From assembly GCF_021130785.1 (NCBI RefSeq), contig NC_060213.1:64394001-64458000 (forward strand): DNA of 64,000 bases, read 5' to 3'. The notes beneath the pieces were generated by a model, which did not search any database, was not told the origin of the DNA, and was given only the letters and a program-made list of their open reading frames with translations. The translations under genes were made by a program, and so were the position numbers. This DNA comes from Homalodisca vitripennis (lineage: Eukaryota > Arthropoda > Insecta > Hemiptera > Cicadellidae). This document shows, piece after piece, positions 10,080-22,480 of this stretch (position 1 is its first letter; every line of letters starts with the position of its first letter).

Positions 10080-11790
10080 GTATTATTAAACAAAACACCT
10101 AGACTCAGCTCATCTCTTGCGTCAATTGTACCGCAAAGTCAAACTACAATTTCGAGCAAGTGTTCAACCCGCCAAGGCTGCTTCAGTGAAACATTTAACG
10201 GAAGCTCAAAATAAGGGTAACGCGGTGTGGAGTATCATAAATGATATTCATAACAATAAGAGCACAAAAGCTTTCTCTCAACTGTTTTGAAGGCTAATTG
10301 ATGGTTCACTTATTGTTGATCCTTTGGATATCTCGCACAAATTCAATTGTAATTGTTATTTCTCTGAGATAGGCCAGGGCGTGGGTGATAACAGATCTTA
10401 GAATGCTCTTGATGCTATGTTTGACTTTGTCTCCAATGTAACTAAGGCTCTTGACCAAAAACATTATTCATTTGGGATTTTCTTCTTTGATGTGGTTGAC
10501 CATGACATATTGTTTTACATAAACTACAGCATTATGGAGTCAGGGGAATTGCTTATGATTGGATATCGTCTTTCCTTTTGGTCGCACTCAGTTGGTAGAG
10601 TTACCTTTTGTTGGTGACTGGGGTGCCTTCGTAGTCAGGCTTCATCTACATTGTCCGTGGGGGACTGGCGTGCCCCAGGTCTCTGTCCTGGGGCCTGTTC
10701 TGTTCTTACTGTATGTAAATGATATTTCTAGTACCATAAGTAATTGTAAAATTTGCCTGTTTGCTGATGATACCTCGCTCAGCCTTTTTCATAAGAACCA
10801 AGAATGACTTGAAATAGATGCATTCATTCAGGGTGGTTCCCTTATAAGTGGTTAGAGGATAACCTTCTTGCAGTCAATACAACAAAAACCAAATCCATTG
10901 ACTTTCGCATACGTGATTGTGATGATTTCGCACATGCGAATTCCTGTGTTATGATAGGAGACTCAGAAATCTCATCATCTGAGTCAACAGATTTTTTGGG
11001 GCTGGTCATCGATTTTAATCTCAAATACCATCACCATATAGGTGTGTGGAAAAGTGAGTAGTGGAATTTTTCTATTCCGTCGCCTCTCAAAGTAAAGTAA
11101 ATCGTTAATCGTTAGTAAAGAGTTAATCCACTCTGACTAATTGAGAGTTAGTCTCAAACCTTGTACAATAGCCTACATAGAATATATCAACTTTTCTAAT
11201 AGGGAAATACTTTTTGCAGCATATTTTGGTTGTATCTACCCTCATCTAACCTACGGTCTGCCAATTTGGGAGGCTGAGTCTAATAGGACTCAGTAAGTAT
11301 TCCGCTAAAAAAGGCAGTGAGGATAATTCTTGGCCTCAAAACATCACAATCGTGCAAAGGTCTATTTTGTGCAAACAACCTTCTGACATTCCCCAGTATG
11401 TTCATTTTAGAAACCACATCCTTCATGAAACGAAACGCTCAACTCTTTAGTTCTAACACACAACCCAGTTACTCTTTGCGGGATCTCTACCGCTTGCCAA
11501 ATCCTCAGCATTGTACAACATTTTTTGAAAAACAAATTTTGGGCTCAGCAATTAAACTATTTAATCACTTGCCGGTATACCTAAGATCTGAACAGAGTAT
11601 GCCTGTGTTCCGGAAAAATGTGAAAAGGTTTCTTTTAAACAAAGAATAGGCTACGATTCTATTAATGCTTTCTTATCTGACAGGAATGTAGTATAATTAA
11701 GTTAGTTTAGTATATTAATTTTGTTATGTTAATTCTGACGTTTGTTATGCAATTTTATTGTCAATGACAAATAAACGATTTGATTTGATT
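10080..11790 (+). pseudogene. Degenerate jockey/CR1-type LINE reverse transcriptase
   Basis: A 5'-truncated, broken ORF2 of a non-LTR retrotransposon. Pieces in order: a pre-RT linker from about 10102 (NAVWSIINDIHNNKS, then YFSEIG); after an internal deletion, VVDHDILF (RT block around FDxVDH); GVPQVSVLGPVLFLLYVND (about 10665-10725); the catalytic box as LFADDTSLS (about 10760); a thumb segment ending in TDFLGLVIDFNLKYHHH; and a C-terminal YPHLTYGLPIW (about 11240-11270). At least five frameshifts or stops separate these pieces, so it is dead. A ~75-bp foreign repeat interrupts the thumb region. The 3' end has an AATAAA signal (about 11770) and a GATTTGATTTGATT tail, which fits a LINE terminus. 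Clade assignment between jockey and CR1 is not possible by eye. Confidence 0.85.
11120..11190 (+). repeat. Repeat insertion inside the LINE, shared with 12.2 and 12.8 kb
   Basis: This ~70-bp block starting GAGTTAATCCACTCTGACTA and ending CTACATAGAATATATCAA interrupts the LINE thumb region. The same block occurs at about 12246 and 12768 within the 522-bp tandem duplication, so all three share an origin. Confidence 0.8.
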
Positions 11791-12112
11791 AGTTACGAGG
11801 TAATGGGATCGAATTGGAAGTCTGGCGAAAGACTGAAATATTTCAAAGGTTATATTTTTTTAGATCGTATTTTTTATTGACGCATTAAAACCAGGAAGGT
11901 TGGAATATGTTTAAAACCAATCGCCCGACTTATAAATTAAATTAGCGTCATTCAAAGAGAGAAGGAAACTGAAAATACCGTCTTTCATTTTTTTCAATTC
12001 GTTGGCTCACTCTGACTTAGGTATTCTCTATGTGTCTTATCGTCGCTTTTAAGTACATAACATTAAAAACAAGATGATCTCTCTAAAAATATACAGTTGC
12101 ACTCTATAATGT

Positions 12113-13180
12113 TAACTCCTTTTGCTATCATCCTACCACAATCAGCGCGGATGAAGTTAGTTTCTTTTCTTAGGACTATTTGGTCTATTGATCTCCCGAA
12201 ACCTAGGCTTTGTAAAGTACCAATTGGCTCTCGCAGTCCTGGAAAGGAGTTAATCCACTCTGACTAGTTGAGAGTTAGTCTCAAACCCTGTACAATAGCC
12301 TACATAGAATCTATCAATTTAGATACATAATCTTGGCAGAAATTGGTCTAAGATTACTTACGTGAAAATTTAAAACTCTAGTATAGATGATTTAAAAAAA
12401 TTTGCAGTAAATCGGATTTATTGGTTTTCCAACAGATTAATATATAATATTAGTCAAGATGACCCTTAAATTCCACTGAAGTCCCATTGTATATTTTGAA
12501 AGCGGTGATTCGTATTTTGGTCTTCTATTGTCAGGTTTTATTTTACTCACAATATGCTGTTTAAACAACACGTTCTATTATTAGGACAGGGATAAAACTT
12601 GTAAATTAGTAGAATTAATTAATCAACGCGGTAATAATTCCTTTTACTATCATCCTACCAAAATCAGCGCGGCTAAAGTTAGATTCTTTTCTTAGGATCT
12701 ATTTGGTCTATAGATCTCCCGAAAACTAGGCTTTGTAAAGTAACAATTGGCTCTCGCAGTCCTGGAAAAGAGTTAATCCACTCTGACTAATTGAGAGTTA
12801 GTTTCAAACCCTGTACAATAGCCTACATAGAATATATCAATTTAGATACACAATCTTGGCAGGGTCTACGATTACTTATGTGAAATTTTTCGCACTCGGT
12901 CAAGTAAAAATTAAAGTTAAACTCTGGTACAGATGATTAAAGACATTTGCGGTAAGTCGGATTTAAACGGTTGCCAACAGATTAATCTATGATACTAGTC
13001 TAAATGACCCTTAAATTCCACTGAAGTCCCATGGTATATTTTGAAAGTGGTTATTCCTATTTTGGTATTCTATTGTCAGGTTTAATTTAACTCACAAGAT
13101 GCTGTTTCAACAACACGTTCTATTATTAGTACATGGATAAAACTTGTAAATTAGTAGAATTAATTAATCAACGCGGTAAT
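12113..13180 (+). repeat. Tandem duplication of a ~522-bp unit
   Basis: Copy A starts near 12118 and copy B near 12640; both run from CTATCATCCTACCA through CAGTCCTGGAAA to TAATCAACGCGGTAAT (12621-12635 and 13166-13180). Small indels and substitutions distinguish the copies. No coding motif. The central ~75-bp block is also found alone inside the LINE at 11120. Confidence 0.9.
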
Positions 13181-13275
13181 GAGTACAGATAATGGGATGA
13201 CGCAGACCAGATTGGCTACTGGGAACGTAATAGTGTATCGGCCTGCCTTTATATAGCATTGACTGCCCTCTAGTA

Positions 13276-13541
13276 GCCTTTGTAACTTTCCTACTGATGA
13301 TATAATGTGGAGATAGCTATATTCATCGCACTGCAATAAAAAGTATGAACTGTAAATCTCCCAGTAAATCTCTATTATCTAATTGGACGCGTAAAACATT
13401 TCTGTGAAGCCTTTGTAACTTTCCTACTGATGATATAATGTGGAGACAGCTATATTCATCGCACTGCAATAAAAATTATGAACTGTACATCTCCCAGTAA
13501 ATCTCTATTATCTAATTGGACGCGTAAAACATTTCTGTGAA
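13276..13541 (+). repeat. Tandem duplication of a 133-bp unit
   Basis: Copies 13276-13408 and 13409-13541 differ at only a few positions; both start GCCTTTGTAACTTTCC and end CATTTCTGTGAA. The near-identity indicates a recent event. Confidence 0.95.
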
Positions 13542-15450
13542 TTCCGTATATAAAAATTTGCTGAGTTGATTATTTTATTTTGGGTTTTAGAAAGTTGTTA
13601 AGGTGTGTGTATCCCAGAAGAATGATGATGGTAATTTTTGCTGATTGTTCATCCTCGAAAAATCGGCAGAAGTTGAAAGAATTCTGCTACAATATAGTCA
13701 AACTTTGCAGATGGTGGTCTACAGGTAATCATTCTTGAGATATTTTTCGAATAGTTAGTTTACATATGATGCCACACGTTAAATTGTTATACGATTGCAC
13801 TAAATATGTTCATAAAGTTACGATTTTATAACAGTTCACAGCTACGATTTTCTCGTTGCTATCGTGATTACCAGTAAGATCCATGTAAAAGTGTTCGGTT
13901 AACTTTTGAGCCCACAGAGTGAAAATGAAAATATCAAGTCTATAGTTTAGTTCATTCTCAAGATATAAATGGACTGACAGAAATACAATTTTTCGACTAC
14001 TACGATAAAGTTCAGCCAATAGTTATGCAATGCATTTGAAACTAGGTGTAACATAATATTAATATTCTTTATTTGGAGGTTATTTTTGACGATGGAAGGA
14101 TTGTGAAGGAAACAGGATTTTTCCGGACATTTTCCATCGTTCAGGGAAAAAAATATTAATATGATTTCGCACGATGGAATACGATAATCTGGTTTTTATT
14201 TAATTTTTATAAAATATGATACAACTTGAAACTAACAAACTTTTGTGTTAACCAGCACAGAATGTCAGCAACAGTCATTCTTAGACTGACCTTGTCTGAT
14301 ATTTTCTATATTTCACTAAACAGCTGATGTGTATAGTGAAATATCAGTCAGGTTTACCAACTATCCGAATAGTAGAATTAAAATTCCCATCACACAACCA
14401 AACAAAAACGGGTATTTATGAATTATTTTATGAAAAAACGAGGAAACTGAAATATATACGGTGTTTTTGAAATCATTAAAAAATTTGTTTTCTTTTGGTT
14501 AAGTAAAATATGTATCGTTGCATTTTATAAAATGAACTTGAACCCTATGTCTCCTGCTTGGTTGTCTTGAAACATCTTTCTTGTTAATTATTAAAAACTA
14601 GAAGAAATTTCTTGCAGATTTTATGTAAAAACGTTTTAATATATGTACTAATACGAGAGCTGTGACAGTTTGAAAATGTTGATTAAAAACAGTTTATTTT
14701 TTTAGCACAGCGTGTGAACGACGCAGCCAATAATCAACTTGACCCAATCAATTTTATGGTCTTGATATTACGCACAACTTTGTCCGTTTAATCTTTGATA
14801 TGTTTCCAAGACTCCTTCATTGTGCATTAAGTTTAGAACACAATCTAGCCTATAGCTTTAACCTAGACTACAAAACATCGGCTCGATTAGTGAAAGTTAA
14901 TTGCATTTGAAACTGTTCGATTGTCCTATCCCAAGGAGGTAGTTCTGTGAAAAAAAAACATATTTGTTTCAAAATGTACGCAAAATATCTAGCCATAAAA
15001 ATTAAGTATCTGTAAACAACAGTAACTAAAACAATAGTTACAACATTGCAGCTAATATTTATGTTTATTTAAAAATCAATTAGTGGATTCCCTACACAAT
15101 GCTTACACAATTACACCGGTATTCAAATCATATGTATACGATACGTATTAGGTCTGGAGGATCGTTTGAAATTAAATTGGTTATATTAGACTAAACCAAT
15201 ATTAAAATATTTAAAACCAATTAGTTGCTACCCGCGGATTCACACGTAGATTTTTGCTGAATAACATTTCCTTCATAACCATATCTTTTTTAAATAATAT
15301 TACAACAAGGAGAGAAGTGATAGCTATTGTTCCCATTTCAATTTTCGTGCAACATTCCATGATGTTCTATTGAACTACCTTAGGCCAGGGAGAGGAATCC
15401 TATGATAATTTTGAAACGGAAGTAGGTATATTTGAGAAATATATTCTTTT
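13542..15450. other. AT-rich non-coding stretch with one dispersed-repeat copy
   Basis: Only the minus-strand copy of the 'R-A' repeat (14085-14150) is recognised here: GACGATGGAAGG, GGAAACAGGATTTTTCC, CATTTTCCATCGTTC. The rest shows no gene, RNA or repeat. Confidence 0.5.
14085..14150 (-). repeat. Dispersed repeat 'R-A', copy 2 (partial)
   Basis: Its reverse complement reads GAACGATGGAAAATGTCC, AAATCCTGTTTCC, CTTCCATCGTC, matching the right-hand half of the copy at 8535-8665. Confidence 0.65.
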
Positions 15451-15453
15451 ACA

Positions 15454-15835
15454 TACAGGGTGTTCACAAAAGGGTGTCACAAACATCTATGGGTAATAGA
15501 ATTCTTCATTTCAAGAAAAAATGTCCTATAAATATAGGTTAAAACATTTGTCGTATAGCCGCTAGCCGACATTTTGTATTTTTATAAAAAAATAATATCT
15601 CTGGAACTCTTCATTATAGATCCTTCCTAAGGATCTATAATCAAGGCTAGAACTATTGACCTAATGAAACCAAATTTGACACATAGGTTTGAATATATAA
15701 GAGGGAAATAAACAAACATAATTGTCTTATTTCCTTTTATATCAACAAAATGGAGTCTATTGAACATATTTAAAGACAAATAACAAAAGTCCCCTATAGT
15801 TATAAAAAATGCACTAGACATAAACTATTTGACCA
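15454..15835 (+). mobile_element. Possible Tc1/mariner-like 5' terminus
   Basis: A TA dinucleotide (15454) is followed by CAGGGTGTTCACAAAAGGG, which has the form of terminal inverted repeats of Tc1/mariner-superfamily elements (compare CAGGGTGGGC of the complete element at 60832). Downstream text such as CCAAATTTGACACATAGGT is typical of such internal sequence. No matching right terminus ending ...CCCTGTA was found nearby and no transposase frame is present, so this is a terminal fragment at best. Confidence 0.4.
15613..15641. repeat. Short perfect palindrome
   Basis: ATTATAGATCCTT, a 3-base spacer, then AAGGATCTATAAT. The right half plus CAAGG recurs at 32054-32073, where CCTTGATTA and TAATCAAGG also form an inverted pair, so it may be a terminus of a small element. 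Confidence 0.8.
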
Positions 15836-15847
15836 ATTTCTTTAAAA

Positions 15848-16140
15848 TTCCAACGGTACTTATTTAAAAAAAAAATCCGTCAGTGCATAAGAGAACACCG
15901 CCACTGTAAAGGTACGTTTGCACAAGTCGGGAGCCACAAACATTTTGTCTTTTCATAGGCATCAGCTGTTTTGGATACGTTTTAAAAGATAACAACTATT
16001 TTTAAATTTTTATAATAATTCCAACGGTACGTTTTCTAACAAAATCCGTCAACGACACATAATCGAGCACGAACACTTCAAAGATACGCTTACACAAACC
16101 AGGAGTGCCAACATGTCATGGTTGAGAGTTAGTTGTTCGT
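15848..16140 (+). repeat. Tandem duplication of a ~171-bp unit (1.7 copies, diverged)
   Basis: TTCCAACGGTAC recurs at 15848 and 16019, followed in both by AAAATCCGTCA, ATAA..GAGAACAC/GAGCACG and TACG(T/C)TT(G/A)CACAA. Copies are clearly diverged. Confidence 0.7.
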
Positions 16141-17160
16141 TGCTCCTGACTTATTTACTAAAACCTAATTGATTTTCTTATCTGGATAAACTTTGAGCAA
16201 AAGAGCGATAGCGAAAATGATTGAAATGAGAAATGTTGTTACTATCAATTTACGCTCTACGCAAGCCCTTAAATGTAAACAAGTTTAAAATGGTAGTTAA
16301 ATTTAATTTAACACATGGCTGTGCAACCATATTGTAATGTTTACACAGTGGATTACATTTTTCAAGCTATTTCAATTAATATCACGTGTTTGCTGTATTG
16401 CATTCCTTATAGGAAGGAATGTTTGTAACTTTAGAGGCCAGTGGGGCGAAGCCCTGTTATCAGAGAGAAATCCTTCCTTAGTACGCTTCTAGGCCAGAAG
16501 ACAAAACTCCTACCAAATGTTGTCTCTATCTTTCATGGGTTTTTTTGGGCGTTGATGAATCAATCATTAAGTCGGTCATCTCCTTTTGTGAAATTCGTTG
16601 TATATACATTTTAACAGATAATTGTTTTGTTAACAAGTCATTACACTGCAATACTATAATAATATAAGTTTCTGCATTGAAACCTTTCGGTTTCTAATTC
16701 TTATTTATAAATAGCCCCATATTAAAAGCGGAGCCTCAGAAGCTAACTAGCGTTTTCTCTTAAGAAAAGCTGAACTAAAGTGATCTTAAATTTGTTGTAA
16801 TATAAATTGTATTACACTTTAAACCATGTTTCAGAGAGCATGGAAAATTGATAAATATAATATAATATTAATTATTATCACTAAATTAAATATACATTAA
16901 ATATAATATTAAATATTTTGTGAAGTGCCTGATGATGGAATCATTGATTCCGAAAGGCCTTGCGCGATATAACAGTAATATTGGAAAATTTTTTATTCAT
17001 TTACTAGTGATAATAATTAAAACTTCTTTCCAATGCTCCAAGATTCTTCATAATATAATATGTTAAATATCATATACAAATAAATGTAATATGTTTATCA
17101 AGAAAAGTTCTCGTTTTTTCTCTTCCGATAGGACATTATTCTTTTTTTTTTTTTTGTTTC
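16141..17160. other. AT-rich stretch with a small inverted-repeat element
   Basis: A perfect 16-bp inverted repeat (TTAATTATTATCACTA at 16868-16883; complement at 17005-17020) brackets GATGATGGAATCATTGATTC and CCGAAAGGCC. This looks like a miniature element or an end fragment. The rest shows nothing recognisable. Confidence 0.45.
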
Positions 17161-17660
17161 TCGAAAGGACTCTTCCAAGTCATTCCAACAATTGCCTTTC
17201 GAGTCTGCCACCTTTCCCAAGACAACCAAGGAAGCAGCTGGAACTGTCATTGTAAAAACACGGAGGAGGCGTGAGCGGCGGCGCGCCAGGCACTGAGGTA
17301 GGCGACCTCTCTAAATATGGGAGAACCGGAGAACAATTTTCAATGAAGATAATGCCGGTAATGGAAGCTCGAGCGGCAGCCGGCAGCAGCGCGCAGAGTG
17401 GCGACAGATAATCACGGGGAGGTTTAAGTGGAAAGATCACAAAAATAACTCCCGCCGCACCGCATCGTCGTGAGAGTGAGAGACCAAGGAGAGTGGAGTG
17501 GGTCTTAATAGTGCTGCAAGGCTCATCACTGGGCCTCCTAGCGACTGGCTTTCCCCTTTGGCCGTCAGCAGACAGGATATAACAGTCACTTCTTCAGCTG
17601 TCTCACTTCAGCTGCCGGCAGTTGAGATCTTACGTTCCTCCTACAGTCGTCAATAAACTA
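17161..17660. promoter_or_regulatory. GC-rich island of unknown role
   Basis: From about 17190 to 17640 the sequence is strikingly GC-rich (for example GAGCGGCGGCGCGCCAGG near 17270). An 86-aa minus-strand frame crosses it but has no recognised domain. It could be a promoter/CpG-type island or an enhancer. No exon could be supported. Confidence 0.25.
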
Positions 17661-18189
17661 GCATTATACTTCTCCTATAGTTTTTAGAAGATAGGTTTTG
17701 CGATCCTGTCAGTGGATATTACATAATTCCTTTTCCAGTAGTCAAGACACACTTTTTAGACTACTTCTACAACCTTCTATAAATAGGCCTTAGAGTTCTC
17801 CTACAATAGAAGACACGTTTTACGCCCTCCTCGAACCGTCTCTGGATATAAGACACGATCCTTATTCAACAGTTAGAACACAAATCTTACGGTCCTACGG
17901 CAGCCGAGTCAATTACCCCTTCCTCCCATAGTTTCCGGAACACAAGTCTTGCGTTCCTCCTCCAGTTTTCACTATATATTACATGTATTTCTTTTCCAAC
18001 AGTTCGAACATAGATGGTTCGTTCATTCTACAGCCGTACATTCCTCCTATAGAAATTAAGACTAGTCTTCCAATTCCGCTTCAGTTGTATCAAAATATTT
18101 CTCCAACTTTCTTACAATCACCAGGAATTAGGCCTTTCTTCCCTTTACAATCATCAAGAACCATATGTTGCGTAATGTAAATTTATTTT
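17661..18189. repeat. Loosely periodic CCTCC/CTACAG-rich stretch
   Basis: Phrases such as 'TTCCTCCTACAGTCG', 'TCTCCTATAGTTTTTAG' and 'TTCCTCCTCCAGTTTTC' recur every 45-60 bases, suggesting an old, strongly diverged minisatellite. No gene seen. Confidence 0.3.
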
Positions 18190-19690
18190 GGTAAGAAGGG
18201 AATCTAGTCGATCCTTTATATTGACCAGGAGAGTTAGTTGATAAGGAGAGGGTAGTCAGGGTTGCAAAATTCTTGAAGTAGCCTCTGCATGAGTCCCCGT
18301 AACCAACCCACAGATTATACGGATGACAGTATTCTGTGTCTTGAATACAGTTTAAAGCAGAGGAGATGATCCCCTAATGATTATACAGTAGGACATGCTG
18401 CTGAAGAAACGTGCGAAGTAAACCATTCTCAAGATCTTGTAAGTGGTAGAAGATAATAATCTATGAAGAAAGAAGTGTGAAGTAGAAAGTTTCTTGGCTA
18501 GTTATGAAGTGTGGCTCCTCCAAGATAGTTTGTTGTCAATGCAAACTCCCAGGAAATTTACTTTATGGTCAACAGTTGCAGCCAGATTAAACGTCAGGTT
18601 TTTATGTTTTGTCACAATTTAGTTTAAAGCCAATAATAGTGCACCAGTCAGTTACAGTTTCAATTGCCAGATCGAAGCTGTTTTGCTGGATAGCACGGTT
18701 AGTTTTTGTGCGAATGGTTAAGTCGTCAGCAAGCAGATAAAACGCAATGTTATTTTGTTCAAGTTAATTTTCAAGACTGATTTTGATATTTTTCCATCAT
18801 ATTCCACCACCTGTGTCTAACCCGTAAGATAGTCTACTGGGATCAACAGCAAAATGTTTGAGCATGAATAGTTCTCCAGATTATTACTCAGCAAGCCATG
18901 AGGGATGAGGTCAAAAGCTTTAGACAGGTCAAATAATCAGGTAAATAATGGCACTGTCTTATGTTCTTCAATTCAATTCAAGACTTCATTAGAAACATCC
19001 GTAGCTGCCATTGATGGGATCTTCCGCTTTTGGAAGCCATACTGCTGTGTATGGATTAATCCGAAAGTCTCTTAAAAAATTCATAATTTGTTGTAACAGG
19101 ATTTTCTTCAGAATTTTGGCCAGCACAGGAAGAATGTGTACAGTACGAAAGTCACAGTAAGATTCCATTTGACCTTTTATGGGGATGGGAGTTATCTTAG
19201 TTGCTTTTAATACTGCTTGGAATACTCCACTTCAAAAACACAAGTTGACTATGTAAGAAAGAGGCTCATCGATAAGATCTGCTATTGACTTCACAACCAC
19301 AGGAGTTAGGCCAAGAATACCGCCTGCTTTTGAATTTGTCAGTTTTCATGGCACAGAATCTATCCTCAAATTTTGCATATTTCAGGCACCCATATAAAAA
19401 AAACTGCTGATAGTTTTGTTATTAAATCCACTGGCACCAGGTTTAAAATTTCTGCCCAGACCATGCTTGCATTGCGATAGAGTATCTAAGTCTTCATGAA
19501 CAGCCTGCCACGAAGCTCTAGAAATGTAAATAGAGCATGCAATTTTGTTTTCATTGAAGGATATATTATCTTCTTCTATTGCTTTCTTGTATATTTACCA
19601 TGCTGAACTGTTTCGCGCTTTGATAAGGGGTCCCTTTACTTACTCGTGATAAACTGATCATGACTGGTTTGTCAACAAATTATTTGTAAT
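18190..19690 (-). pseudogene. Heavily decayed jockey-type LINE reverse transcriptase
   Basis: There is no long open frame, but translating the minus strand in several frames gives ordered LINE motifs: SRASWQAVHEDLDTL (about 19500), SKAGGILGLTPVVVKSIADL (about 19290-19345), ATKITPIPIKGQ (about 19165-19200), a relic of the FDLSKAFDLIP block (TTTGACCTGTCTAAAGCTTT, about 18919-18938), then LLADDLTIRTK carrying the catalytic ADD (about 18710-18745), and a C-terminal VYFARFFSSMSYCIIIRGSS (about 18370-18430). The order and spacing match the jockey/CR1 superfamily from the pre-RT region to the thumb. Many frameshifts and stops make it older than the LINEs at 10.1 and 44.3 kb. Confidence 0.8.
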
Positions 19691-19984
19691 ATTACGTAGA
19701 GTTTACGTAATTCTTGCGTAACTGATTACGAATTAACATAATTAACATTGATAATTACTGAGAAAAACAGCGATCTTCCAAAATTGTATTAATGTAAAGA
19801 AATAAACAGTATTCATCCGAAAGAATTCTTTAAATTATCTGATACCGCTCAACAACAAGAACAACAACTGAAACAAGACTTCTTCATTTAGTAATCATTA
19901 TCCAGCTAAAACCCTCTTAAAATTGTTGTCCAAACGTGGAAAGTGAAACAGAAAACGAAACAGGAAATAGAATAAGGCTGAAAC

Positions 19985-20300
19985 CAGATCCTTGTGTGAC
20001 ACCTCACCACGGATTCCAATCCAATATAACCGGAGGCCTCCAACCTCCACGTAATTAGCCAAGATTGGTTCCAGGGAGGTTCTAATCAGACTATGATGAG
20101 ATCCTGGGCACACAATGGCGTTCGTCACGCTCGCGTCATTGCCCAACATTGTGCCGGCGACATTGACCATTGTGAGTATTGTAAGTGCAGTCTCCAGGCG
20201 TCGCGTCTCGGTCCACAATGACGTGTGACTGGTCGCCAGCGGGGTCCGGGGATTGACTAATTATTCTCCCGTTCGTCGCGTTGCTTTGTTTGTCTTTCTT
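19985..20300. promoter_or_regulatory. GC-rich island with four ACAATG (SOX-like) motifs
   Basis: Within 20112-20220 the core ACAATG/CATTGT occurs at 20112, 20147 (reverse), 20168 (reverse) and 20215. This is the SOX HMG-box consensus core. The surrounding block is GC- and CpG-richer than its neighbours. A 106-aa minus-strand frame crosses it without any recognised domain. Enhancer function is inference. Confidence 0.3.
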
Positions 20301-22480
20301 TTTAGAAATCAGTTTTAGTCTTCGTGTTTTGTTAGAACTTACGCATTAATTTATGGATCGATAGTAACAATTGTATTGATTGTCGTATCAAAATTTCATT
20401 TACTAAGATCACATTTTGGTCCAGTTCCAAATACATCGTGATCTTTTCTGATCAGAAGAAATAATCCGATTCAAATTCTGATCACGTTTTTAATAAAACT
20501 GCAATTTTGGTCCCTTATATCTAGTCTTACACACGGTGGTGCTATAGGTTTAGGTTAGGATAGTTTTTTAAATTTTAATACACACGCCATTTTAGATCAA
20601 TTCCCTGAAGACAGAATACAATTTTTTAAATTATTATCATTACATGATAACTATGAATGTTTCTCCCCACTTGATAATTAAAGTAGCAATATGCATATAA
20701 TAGCAGTTGCAACCTAGTTATATCTAATACTGCAAAATCATTTTTTTTAATAACGAGGATGGAGTTCTTAAATTCCAGGCCTCGATAATCTATTGGTGTG
20801 ATCTTTTACCAAAAGAAACCTCTAAGGTTTATAGTGACAATAATTTAGAACATTGCAAAAAAGTAACTTTTTATTTGTAGTTAACAATTTTGACAGCCAA
20901 AAACTAAATAAGAATAAATAAAATTACTAAACAGATTGATGCGTAGCCATGTGTTTTTTTTATAATATTTTGTAAGTTACCAACATACGCGATAAAGTTG
21001 ATAACTTTAGTTAAGAGTAACGAACGAAAATACTCAATAAATACTTTTTAATGAATGTAATCTGCAGAGTGGTCAATACTCACCTCTGATTCCTCGACAA
21101 TACTCTCTCTCTGCGATTTTTTGTTATTTTTACGGTTTTATTGTGTAATAAAAAGTCTCATTTGAGTGGTTATTAGTCCATTTTATCCCCCTCCCTAACA
21201 CACCAAATTATTATTACGTTAAAAATAAATAAATTTACCATCTTTTTTATTTTTGTTATAGTATATTTAAACATAAGTATCTTCGTAATATCAGATTGGA
21301 ACTTGGTATTGATAGTTTGTTTTAACACAATCGCTACCAGAGGTTATAGTAGTAGTGAGTGATTTAGTCTCAATACTACTCATGTATATCCGAGCATTAC
21401 TCGGTAGCCAACATTTTAATCGGCCTTTTGAATAAATTATTAATCTTATGAAAAAATCAAACTTGTTTGGATTTTTAAACAGAAGTGAATTTTAAGTAAT
21501 ATTTCGTATATCAGCGCTATAATTCGCTGCCTTGTTATTACCACACTCGTACTTTACAATGACTGTTGTGTCTTGATTGAGTTAATCGGATTATTCAAAT
21601 CGTGTATGGAGGGACACGAATTATAGATCATACACAATAAAATTAGGATTTAAAAACTTCGTCTTCTCTTCCTGCGCTATCACTTGATTGCAGATTTCGA
21701 CCGTCTTCAACGAGTTGGGAACCCTTTGGTCCCATCTCAATATCGAATAAAATCACGACTAAGGCTGATGCAATTATGAAATTCGATGAATGGAGTACGA
21801 GGATCGAAATTGCAGCTGCACGTATTGAATCCATCCAGATCCCATCCACTTGCAGGAATGGGTGAATTGAAAGAACGCCCTAGAGCTCTTCCTACCCCCT
21901 CTAATTACTTCCCCCTTTTATTCCTTTCAAGGCTTTCAATTTGCATTTCTTTCCAGTAACACATGCATGTTTGTAGAGCACAATAGGTTTTACTCTTTAC
22001 CTCAGGGTTTCCATGAATATTGTTTCCGTACGACATTCATCGCCCAGCAGTATCCTAGTCGTGACTCGTTATTCATATCTAGATGCTATTGGCGATACTG
22101 CACTGAGCAATCAATCAATGTGAGCTGTTCCGATTGAAATACGACCGTTCCTGTCCTCGCGACAGGCCCTCGTGCACCAACCAACACACGGACGGAGCTC
22201 TGTCCTGGTTATAGTCCCTGTTTACGCAAACACATCCCGCGTTATAGCCAATGTTTGAAGAACAGAGTAAACAACACCTGCTCCCTAAATCACCTAACCT
22301 ATTGTCTCAGCTAGAAGATTGCAGCCGTTTGCGCTTAGGCAAATTGAAACTACCTCTTGCTCGCGCACAGACTGGTTGGCTATCCTGGTTTCACGATGAT
22401 GTACACCGATTGCCTGTAACATACATGCCATTGTAGTATTTTACTAGCAAAGGCGCAGACTGTCGGTTATTACAATACAC
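20301..22480. other. Mostly AT-rich non-coding stretch
   Basis: No gene recognised. A GAGA-type CTCTCTCTC lies at 21105-21115. From 21840 to 22430 composition is more balanced, with several CG dinucleotides near 22150-22240, but no exon could be supported. Confidence 0.4.
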
